Assembly (NCBI GenBank): GCA_900757195.1
Contig: CAAEMZ010000026.1
Coordinates: 1 to 45,601, forward strand
DNA: 45,601 nt
Reading direction: 5' to 3'
Origin: Lachnospiraceae bacterium
GTDB lineage: Bacteria; Bacillota; Clostridia; Lachnospirales; Lachnospiraceae
Positions within the stretch are counted from its first letter, which is position 1. Each line of letters starts with the position of its first letter. Below the pieces are notes generated by a model. The model had not been told where the DNA came from. It ran no database searches and saw only the letters and a list, made by a program, of their open reading frames with translations. The position numbers and the translations under genes were made by a program. This document shows positions 32,451 to 38,950 of the stretch, one piece after another.

Positions 32451-32933
32451 TTATTCAGCATTGCCCCAACGGCTTGTGAATGTTGCATCATAGTTAATGT
32501 CTTTAACCTGTTCAATTAACTCAACAAGGATACCCTGTGTGTATTTTGGACGGATAAAGTTAACGATGATATCTTCTGTTCCTTCTACAGGATCAGCTTC
32601 AAGCATTTCGTAACCCATAGCTTTGATTTCTTCCTGACATGCTCTGATGTCATCAACAAGGTATGCTACGTGAGCGATGCCGCCTTTACCTTTGTTGAAC
32701 TCTGTTAAAACGCCGGATAATGGAATGATGAATTCCACAGCGTCAGCACCATCACCATGTTTTGTGAAGATGAGGTTAGCGTCGTAAGCGTTTACATGTC
32801 CACGGTAGTCTTCTTCAAGACCAAATGTTTTCATGAAAGCTTCAGCTTTTTCTACTGTAGGTAATACGATACCCCAGTGATGTGTACGGATGATGTGTTT
32901 ACCAATACCTGTGTTTGCAAATAAATTTGCCAT
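32451..32933 (-). CDS. VOC-superfamily protein, candidate lactoyl-CoA epimerase
   Basis: A 160-residue protein with the paired beta-alpha-beta-beta-beta modules of the vicinal oxygen chelate superfamily, closest in layout to methylmalonyl-CoA epimerase. All four positions of a VOC metal site are filled: His19 (THHWGIVLP), Glu67 (AVEFIIPL), His88 (IAHVAYLV) and Glu138 (ILVELIE). In methylmalonyl-CoA epimerase the second is Gln, so this one differs. No methylmalonyl-CoA mutase or carboxyltransferase gene is nearby. Placed between CoA-transferase and dehydratase activator, it could epimerise (S)- and (R)-lactoyl-CoA. That role is inference. An AAAGGGAG precedes the ATG. Confidence 0.8.
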   Translation of the reverse strand: MANLFANTGIGKHIIRTHHWGIVLPTVEKAEAFMKTFGLEEDYRGHVNAYDANLIFTKHGDGADAVEFIIPLSGVLTEFNKGKGGIAHVAYLVDDIRACQEEIKAMGYEMLEADPVEGTEDIIVNFIRPKYTQGILVELIEQVKDINYDATFTSRWGNAE

Positions 32934-32992
32934 AGTAAAAACTCCCTTTCTTTAATTATATAATATAATTATTTATAGTTTTCGCCATGAGT

Positions 32993-33018
32993 GGTCCCGA
33001 GCCTTCCGGCCCGGAACC
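32993..33018 (-). ncRNA. Intercistronic stem-loop with GNRA tetraloop
   Basis: On the minus strand GGTTCCGGGCC - GGAA - GGCTCGGGACC: an 11-bp stem with two G-U pairs closed by a GGAA loop. No U-tract follows, so it is not a terminator. It lies in a 125-bp gap between pct and the VOC gene, unusually long within this otherwise tight operon. Likely an mRNA processing or stability element. Confidence 0.55.
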
Positions 33019-33058
33019 TTTCATAACATTTTATAAACTTTATTTAGTTCATGGATGA

Positions 33059-34630
33059 TTATTCGATAGTCATTCCCATCACTTCATCTGTAAAGATTCT
33101 TGCATCCATTAATTTAACGTTTCCGTTTTCATCGCGGTCAACGATTGGTTCGAAATCCATCTGGTCAAGAACCTGAGTCTTAACGTCAACGCCCGGTGCA
33201 ACTTCGATCAGATGTACGCCATCTGCTTTCAGTGCGAATACCGCACGTTCTGTAACGTAGAGAACGTCTTTGTTATTCTTGCCGGCAACAACACCGGAGA
33301 ATGTGATTTCTGTTACTTTGTTAACAAATTTATGTTTCTTTCCTTCTTCAAGGATTGTTAATTTGCCATCGCCTGTCTGGATCTTAACACCGTTTGTGAA
33401 TGTTCCGCAGAATACAGCTTTTTTGGAAGCGGAAGAAATGTTTGTGAATCCGCCGCTGCCTGTGATTCTGGAACCAAGACGGCTAACGTTAACGTTACCG
33501 TCGATATCTACTTCAGCAAGTCCGAGGTAGCAGAGGTCAAGTCCGCCGCCATCATAGAAATCGAACTGATAAGATTCATCAACATATGCCTGAGCGTTTA
33601 CTGTACCGCCGAATCTTAATCCGCCGCCCGGTACACCACCGATCGGACCACATTCTACTGTTAATGTCATTTCTCCGGCAACACCTTCTTCGGCTGCAAC
33701 GGAAGATACCCATTCAGGAACACCAACACCGAGGTTAACAACTACGTTTTTCTTTAATTCCATAGCTGCACGACGGCCGATGATCTTCTTAGCATCCAGT
33801 TTCTTAGGTTCAAGGCTGGATACAGGAACCTGTACATTTCCTGAGTAAGCCGGGTCATATGTACAATTGATACTCTGGGACTGTTTTGGATCATGAGCAT
33901 CACATTCAACAACATAGTCTACATAGATTCCAGGGATTTTAACAAGTTTGGAATCAAGCTGTCCTGCTTTAACAACTCTCTCAACCTGAACAACAACGAT
34001 ACCGCCATTGTTATGAACAGCCATAGCCTGTGCTGTACAATCCAGAGGAGCCATTTCTTTTTCCATTGTAACGTTACCTAATTCATCAGCGTATGTACCA
34101 CGGATGAAAGCAACATCGATCGGAATACGAGGGTAGAATAACTGTTCCTGACCTTCAAGTTCGATAATCTTAACGATATCTTCTGTTGTTTTTTCACTTA
34201 AGCGGCCACCGCCGTTACGTGGGTCAGCAAATGTTCCAAGACCAACGCTTGTGATCGTACCAACTTTATGAGCTGCGTTATCTCTCAGCATCTGAGCGAT
34301 AGCACCCTGTGGTACGTTGTAACCTTCGATTTTATTGTCATAAAGCATCTGACAAATCTGTGGAACGAAGTTGAAATGACCACCGATAACACGTTTGATC
34401 ATTCCTTCGTGTGCGTAATGATCTGCATGGCTGCCATCTTTGTTACCTGTTCCTGCAACATAGAATAATGTCAGATCTCTTGGATGTCCTGTCTCAAGAA
34501 ATCTTTCTTCTGCAGCTGTGTTTAAAGCTTCTGCAATACCATTTGCAACGAAACCGCTTAATGTTACGGTATCGCCGTCTTTAATTAAATCTGCTGCTTC
34601 TCTGGCTGTTAATACTTTAACCTGTCCCAT
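33059..34630 (-). CDS. pct: Propionate CoA-transferase
   Basis: Class I CoA-transferase moving CoA from propionyl-CoA or acetyl-CoA onto lactate, giving lactoyl-CoA at the start of the acrylate pathway and freeing propionate at its end. The 523 residues contain the fused alpha and beta halves. The catalytic Glu is residue 326 in TVECGPIGGVPGGG, at nearly the same number as reported for the Clostridium propionicum enzyme. Other family blocks are TLSGFVANGIAEAL near 23 and VNLGVGVPEWVSS near 298. AAGGAGGT precedes the ATG. It is first in the operon, about 57 bp from a predicted start of transcription. Confidence 0.94.
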   Translation of the reverse strand: MGQVKVLTAREAADLIKDGDTVTLSGFVANGIAEALNTAAEERFLETGHPRDLTLFYVAGTGNKDGSHADHYAHEGMIKRVIGGHFNFVPQICQMLYDNKIEGYNVPQGAIAQMLRDNAAHKVGTITSVGLGTFADPRNGGGRLSEKTTEDIVKIIELEGQEQLFYPRIPIDVAFIRGTYADELGNVTMEKEMAPLDCTAQAMAVHNNGGIVVVQVERVVKAGQLDSKLVKIPGIYVDYVVECDAHDPKQSQSINCTYDPAYSGNVQVPVSSLEPKKLDAKKIIGRRAAMELKKNVVVNLGVGVPEWVSSVAAEEGVAGEMTLTVECGPIGGVPGGGLRFGGTVNAQAYVDESYQFDFYDGGGLDLCYLGLAEVDIDGNVNVSRLGSRITGSGGFTNISSASKKAVFCGTFTNGVKIQTGDGKLTILEEGKKHKFVNKVTEITFSGVVAGKNNKDVLYVTERAVFALKADGVHLIEVAPGVDVKTQVLDQMDFEPIVDRDENGNVKLMDARIFTDEVMGMTIE

Positions 34631-34693
34631 AGTGACCTCCTTAAAACTCTTCTTGTATATTTTTCATAATTCCCTTTGGGTTTTCATGGGTTT

Positions 34694-34722
34694 ATTGTAT
34701 AGTTTTTGCATATATAATGCAA
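34694..34722 (-). promoter_or_regulatory. Predicted pct operon promoter with inverted repeat over the -35
   Basis: Minus strand: TTGCAT, 17 bp, TACAAT. The -35 is half of an inverted repeat TTGCAT-N5-ATGCAA (34706-34722), so a protein bound there would cover the polymerase site. The -35 is weak (3/6), which suits activator dependence. Confidence 0.55.
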
Positions 34723-34727
34723 TGAAA

Positions 34728-34786
34728 TCAATCTGACCTTCTTTTAATCAATTTGATAAACTTGAATTCAATTTGATTCAATTTCC
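34728..34786. repeat. Helically phased TCAATTTGAT boxes in the divergent promoter region
   Basis: TCAATCTGAC at 34728, TCAATTTGAT at 34748, TCAATTTGAT at 34768 and a partial TCAATTTCC at 34778: starts differ by 20, 20 and 10 bp, so all face the same side of the helix. The second copy is inside a perfect ATCAA-T-TTGAT dyad, and TTGAATTCAA (34762-34771) is another dyad. The array begins 6 bp upstream of the pct -35 and ends 3 bp before the -35 of the divergent regulator. Confidence 0.65.
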
Positions 34787-34788
34787 TC

Positions 34789-34816
34789 TTGACATTCCGC
34801 TAACAACCGCGATACT
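34789..34816 (+). promoter_or_regulatory. Predicted promoter of the divergent regulator gene
   Basis: Perfect -35 TTGACA, 16 bp, GATACT (4/6), about 65 bp before the ATG. The phased boxes end just before it. Confidence 0.6.
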
Positions 34817-34869
34817 ATATATTATGAGAGTTTATCATTATTTTTACCAATATTAAAGACGCATGGGAG

Positions 34870-34879
34870 GGTTGCAACC
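34870..34879. promoter_or_regulatory. GGTTGCAACC palindrome in the regulator's translation-initiation region
   Basis: Perfect 10-bp palindrome between the GGGAGGG ribosome binding site and the ATG of the regulator gene, overlapping the last two G of that site. The 11-mer AGGGTTGCAAC recurs at 27404-27414 in the 3' untranslated region of the same locus. Confidence 0.4.
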
Positions 34880-34880
34880 T

Positions 34881-36359
34881 ATGAGTACGTATGGAACTTT
34901 ATTAAAAACTTTAATCAATTTTTCCGGTTCCAAATTGTCCACCGTAGCCGAAGAAGTCGGTTACGATGTCTCTTATATCAGTAAATGGTGCAATAAAGCA
35001 AAGCTTCCGGCAGCCAAGATGGCTCCGAATATCAACCGCACACTTGCCAACCATTTCTCAAATGAAATCCTCAAACATGAGGATCTGTCCACATTTTCAA
35101 AAACTTTTTCCGTGGACGCCACGCCGGAATCCCTGAATTCCATTATTTATAATCTTCTGAAGGAAAATTATAAGGAATCCAGCAAAGAAATTGCGACTGA
35201 GCTTCATCATCATGAAGCCAGCCAGACCCGGGTTTTAACTCTGGCCAATGATATTTATGAATTTTTCAACCACGAATTTCCTGAAATTTTGTTAGCTTAT
35301 AACGAACCGCTGGAAGTTCTCTGCACGCTGGATGTATGCCGTTTTATTTCGGATACGCTTCCGGATCAGGCTGTTTTCCGTATGCCCGCCCACGAAATCA
35401 AAGTGAAGATTGCGTTGAATGCGGAAACGTTACATTCGGACAGTCTGAACTATTTAAAGCATCTTTATTACTTTATCAACGCTCACAGTCATATTGCTTT
35501 TGACTTTTATGACGATCCGCTGATGCGGTCGTTGAATACGATCGTTGTGAAAGATCATATGGCTATTTTGTGTGCCCTCGATCAGTACAGCCGGATTCTT
35601 ACAGCGACGGTCATTACAGATCTCGAAAAGGTCAATCAGATTTACATCCGTACCCTGCCGGCTTTCCGTACAGCAAACCTGATGCTTCATGCCACAGAAT
35701 CCGACGAGTTCTACCAGTACGGCTACCGCACCGATTTTTATGCCCTGGATAATTTCCAGATTTTCCTCACCCGCGGATTTGAATATCTGCTTCCGGAGGA
35801 ATGTTGGGAATCCATTACCCGGACGGCACGGGAACGGGACGGCGATGAATTCATGGCCCGTCTTGTCAGCCAGCTTCAGATTACCTGGGAGGAAATCTTT
35901 GAAAAAGGCTCGATTGATTTCTTTGTATTGAAATCTTCTCTTATGAGATATATGGAAGACGGTGAAATCATTTTTACGGATGTTGTTTATAATATGACGG
36001 CTGAAGAACGTAAATTCCACATTCAGAAAGTTCTGAATATTACCAAGAAGAATCCGAATATCCGGTTTTACGTCATTGATGATGAACTTCTGCCGAGTGT
36101 GCAGCATCTTCTTCACACGTCCGTCTTTAATAATCGGAAGAAGCTCTTCCTCAAAAATCCGGACCGTTACCACATGGACATCGGACCGCATTTTTATTCC
36201 GTACTTTCCGATCAGATTATCAAAGATACCAGCGCTCTTTTTGAACACATCAAATCCGAACCTTTCTGCTCCGAATATGATGCGGAAGGCATTAACAAAT
36301 TTGCCGAGAAATACGGCTCTCTTGTCTATCGTATGATTGATTTGAGTGACTACAGATAA
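34881..36359 (+). CDS. HTH protein with large unknown domain, likely regulator of the lactate operon
   Basis: A 492-residue protein of unfamiliar architecture. Residues about 8-58 look like an XRE-type helix-turn-helix (LSTVAEEVGYDVSYISKWCNKAKLP). The remaining 430 residues match no domain I recognise; they are mixed alpha/beta, with acidic and aromatic stretches (AFDFYDDPLMRSLNT near 205, VIDDELLPSVQHLL near 395). No transmembrane segment, receiver or sensor motif is visible. The ATG nine bases after GGGAGGG is chosen over one six codons upstream. Divergent placement across a 250-bp region with phased boxes suggests it controls pct-lcd transcription and its own; this is inference. It ends in a clear terminator. 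Confidence 0.7.
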   Translation: MSTYGTLLKTLINFSGSKLSTVAEEVGYDVSYISKWCNKAKLPAAKMAPNINRTLANHFSNEILKHEDLSTFSKTFSVDATPESLNSIIYNLLKENYKESSKEIATELHHHEASQTRVLTLANDIYEFFNHEFPEILLAYNEPLEVLCTLDVCRFISDTLPDQAVFRMPAHEIKVKIALNAETLHSDSLNYLKHLYYFINAHSHIAFDFYDDPLMRSLNTIVVKDHMAILCALDQYSRILTATVITDLEKVNQIYIRTLPAFRTANLMLHATESDEFYQYGYRTDFYALDNFQIFLTRGFEYLLPEECWESITRTARERDGDEFMARLVSQLQITWEEIFEKGSIDFFVLKSSLMRYMEDGEIIFTDVVYNMTAEERKFHIQKVLNITKKNPNIRFYVIDDELLPSVQHLLHTSVFNNRKKLFLKNPDRYHMDIGPHFYSVLSDQIIKDTSALFEHIKSEPFCSEYDAEGINKFAEKYGSLVYRMIDLSDYR

Positions 36360-36364
36360 AAAAC

Positions 36365-36404
36365 AAAACCATACTTCTAAAATCCATATATGAAGTATGG
36401 TTTT
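36365..36404 (+). terminator. Terminator of the regulator gene
   Basis: 13-bp perfect stem (AAAACCATACTTC and its complement) around a 14-nt loop, ending in TTTTATTTTAT, six bases after the stop. Confidence 0.9.
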
Positions 36405-36553
36405 ATTTTATCATTAAATTTTTACGGTGTAAATAGTTAGCACGCAAACTATTCGTACGAAAAAGTATAGCGTTTTTGTGTATTATGTCTATATTGCAAA
36501 TCTTTTTACCGAATCTGTGTCCCTTTTTACATATTTTTAGTATTTTTCACCAA

Positions 36554-36600
36554 AATATGGGGCCTCTATTTTAACTTTCCGAAAATAGAAGCCCCATATT
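36554..36600 (-). terminator. Terminator of the dicarboxylate symporter gene
   Basis: Arms AATATGGGGC + TCTATTTT and their complements, 18 bp with one mismatch, directly abutting the symporter stop codon. On the minus strand it ends in ATATTTTGG, so the T-tract is part of the stem. The AT-rich stretch 36405-36553 between the two terminators holds nothing else I can identify. Confidence 0.75.
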
Positions 36601-37875
36601 TTAATTATTCGTAAAAATTTCTTTATTGAATTCTTTATCCTGTACAGCCACAATGGTCGTACATACCGCATCGCCGGTCACATTGACCGCCGTACGGAGC
36701 ATGTCCAGAATACGGTCAATTCCCATAATCAGCGTAATTCCTTCGATTGGAAGGCCGACCGCATTAAATACCATGGACAGCGTAATCAGTCCGACGCTCG
36801 GAACACCGGCGGTACCGATCGAAGCCAGCGTTGCCGTGGCAACAACCATGATATAATCCTGTATTCCCAGAGGAATTCCAAAAGCCTGGGAGGCAAACAC
36901 AACAGCAACGCCCTGCATAATGGCCGTACCATCCATATTGATCGTCGCTCCCAGTGGAATGGTAAAGGAAGAAATTTTCCGGGAAACACCGATTTTCTCA
37001 TCCAGCGTATCGATGGACAGCGGAATGGTCGCATTGGATGTCGCTGTTGAGAAGGCAAAGGTCATGACCGGGAAAAATTTCTTTATAAATTTTATCGGAT
37101 TGAGCCCGGTAAAAATTTTCAGCATCAGCATATAGACAACAAAACACTGTACGATCAGCGCCAGAACAACGCCGAACATATACTTCAGCAGCGGCAGGAA
37201 GGCATCAAATCCGATGCCTGAAAAGGTTTTGGCGATCAGACAGAACACTCCAAAAGGCGCCAGAGACATAACCATCATCGTCATTTCCATCATAATTTCA
37301 TTAAACTGGGAAAAGAAGTTGGATACTGCCGCTGTCTTTTCGCCCATTTTCGCAAGAATAATACCGATAATCAGTGCAAACAGGATAATCTGAAGCATGT
37401 TTCCTTCCGCCAGCCCCTGAATCGGGTTTTTCGGAATGATATTGAGCAGCGTATCTGCGAAGCTGACGCTTTCTGCGACTGTTGTTTCCTGGGCTGAAAT
37501 TTCGGACATATTCAGGCCAATTCCCGGATTAATGACATTGGCAAGACTCAGCGCCACCACGACAGCCAGCGCCGTCGTCAGCATATAGAAGCCCAGAGTT
37601 TTTACGCCGACTTTTCCGAGGGTCTTTGTGTCACCGATGGCCGCGCTGCCGCAGATCAGCGAACAGAATACCAGCGGAACAACGAGCATCTGCATCAGTC
37701 GGAGAAAGCCGTTTCCGACAACATAAAAAATACCGTTAATAAGCACCGTATCCCGGATATAGCTTTCCGGTACCACATAATGGAGGATCACACCGAGAAT
37801 CGCTCCGGCGATCAACGAAATAAATATTTTTGAGGTCAGCCCCATCTTCTTTTTACTTTTCTTTTTACCGGCCAT
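36601..37875 (-). CDS. Dicarboxylate/amino acid:cation symporter (DAACS family)
   Basis: Sodium- or proton-coupled transporter for glutamate, aspartate, C4-dicarboxylates or serine. The 424-residue protein has a very basic start, about eight hydrophobic segments and the family signatures: a serine-rich re-entrant loop FAFSTATSNATIPLS near 270, IPLGATINMDGTAIMQG near 303 (the NMDGT sodium site) and MGIDRILDMLRTAVNVTGDA near 385. Substrate is not decidable; the loop fits the GltP/SstT group. The start overlaps the end of the reductase gene by 11 bp behind GGGGGAT, so the two are coupled although their functions look unrelated. Confidence 0.92.
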   Translation of the reverse strand: MAGKKKSKKKMGLTSKIFISLIAGAILGVILHYVVPESYIRDTVLINGIFYVVGNGFLRLMQMLVVPLVFCSLICGSAAIGDTKTLGKVGVKTLGFYMLTTALAVVVALSLANVINPGIGLNMSEISAQETTVAESVSFADTLLNIIPKNPIQGLAEGNMLQIILFALIIGIILAKMGEKTAAVSNFFSQFNEIMMEMTMMVMSLAPFGVFCLIAKTFSGIGFDAFLPLLKYMFGVVLALIVQCFVVYMLMLKIFTGLNPIKFIKKFFPVMTFAFSTATSNATIPLSIDTLDEKIGVSRKISSFTIPLGATINMDGTAIMQGVAVVFASQAFGIPLGIQDYIMVVATATLASIGTAGVPSVGLITLSMVFNAVGLPIEGITLIMGIDRILDMLRTAVNVTGDAVCTTIVAVQDKEFNKEIFTNN

Positions 37876-38737
37876 TTTTCATCCCCCGCACTTCCAAGTA
37901 TTCTTCTAAATCTGTCTCCCACTGAGGCATGCTGTAAATTTCTGTCATTTTCATCATCAGATTTTCAAGTATCGAATATTTCGGCCGCTGTTTTCCACCG
38001 ATAAGCTCTTCCGCCAGCGCCGGCTTCAGAAGACTGACATCGTTCCCGGTAAGCTCCAGAACCTTTCTGGCAAAATCATAACGGCTGCAGAATCCTTCAC
38101 AGGAGGCGTGGTACACACCGTACTCTTCACTTTCCATCAGTTCAAGGATTCCCCGGGCCAGTGCATCCGTACTCGTCGGCGTGCTCACCTGATCGTAGGC
38201 TACCCGGACTTCTTCACCGGCCTTTATTTTATCCAGAAGTTCGCTGACAAAATTTTTTCCGTCCCCGTACATCCACGAGCTCCGGATGACCAGATGCTTC
38301 GGATTCAGCTCCCGTACCAGCATTTCTCCGGCAAGCTTTGATTTCCCGTAAACCGTATTCGGAACTGCCGCATCAAACTCCGTCAATGCATCCTGCCGTT
38401 CTCCGGAAAAGACATCATCCGTGGACAACTGAATAATTTTCGCATCCACCATACGGGCTGCTGCCGCCACATTCCGGGCGCCGAGAGCATTGACTTTATA
38501 GGCCCCGACCATATCCGCCTCACAGGCCGCCACATCCGTCATCCCGGCACAGTTGATAATGACATTCGGACGGGTGCTTCCGGCATAACGGGACACCTGA
38601 TGCATATCGGTAATATCAACGTCCATATCTGTCGTCAGAACATTATGAAGGGTTTCTTCCTGCTTCATCTGACGAAGAAGGGCTCTTCCAAGCTGTCCGT
38701 TGGCCCCGGTAATCCAAATTCTTAATTTTCCTGACAT
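37865..38737 (-). CDS. dTDP-4-dehydrorhamnose reductase-like protein (RmlD)
   Basis: Extended SDR enzyme of the RmlD/sugar-nucleotide-reductase type, last step of dTDP-L-rhamnose synthesis. Seen: ITGANGQLGRALLRQM near 8-23, INCAGMTDVAACEAD near 66 and QLSTDDVFSGERQDALTE near 106 with NTVYGKSKLAGE near 128 (Tyr-x3-Lys). In authentic RmlD the block is usually STDYVF, so D for Y is a variation. At 290 residues it is full length. No other rhamnose genes are nearby, so the sugar substrate is uncertain. The start is the ATG after AAGGAGAG. Confidence 0.82.
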   Translation of the reverse strand: MSGKLRIWITGANGQLGRALLRQMKQEETLHNVLTTDMDVDITDMHQVSRYAGSTRPNVIINCAGMTDVAACEADMVGAYKVNALGARNVAAAARMVDAKIIQLSTDDVFSGERQDALTEFDAAVPNTVYGKSKLAGEMLVRELNPKHLVIRSSWMYGDGKNFVSELLDKIKAGEEVRVAYDQVSTPTSTDALARGILELMESEEYGVYHASCEGFCSRYDFARKVLELTGNDVSLLKPALAEELIGGKQRPKYSILENLMMKMTEIYSMPQWETDLEEYLEVRGMKNGR

Positions 38738-38785
38738 TGCTTTTACTCTCTCCTTTTTTCTCATTTTCCTGTGTGACAAAAAAAC

Positions 38786-38815
38786 AGACCTGACACTTAA
38801 ATCTGTATCAGGTCT
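38786..38815 (-). terminator. Terminator of the initiator tRNA gene
   Basis: AGACCTGA and TCAGGTCT arms, extended inward, followed on the minus strand by GTTTTTTTG. It lies just beyond the tRNA. Confidence 0.88.
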
Positions 38816-38821
38816 ATCAAG

Positions 38822-38895
<74 letters not shown>

Positions 38896-38921
38896 ATATC
38901 ATTGTATTTTAATACTCTATA

Positions 38922-38950
38922 ATTATAGCTCATTTTTTTCTTTTTGTCCA
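38922..38950 (-). promoter_or_regulatory. Promoter of the initiator tRNA gene
   Basis: TGGACA, 17 bp, TATAAT on the minus strand, 27 bp before the tRNA 5' end, overlapping the last codons of the AI-2E-family gene. Confidence 0.75.

Noticed and set aside
34728..34786. Origin-type iterons
   Set aside because: Only three to four short boxes between two promoters, with no replication gene, DnaA box cluster or AT-rich unwinding element of the usual form.
36405..36553. Possible small gene or regulatory RNA in the AT-rich stretch between two terminators
   Set aside because: No start with ribosome binding site, no promoter pair or stem that stands out; it appears to be a spacer.
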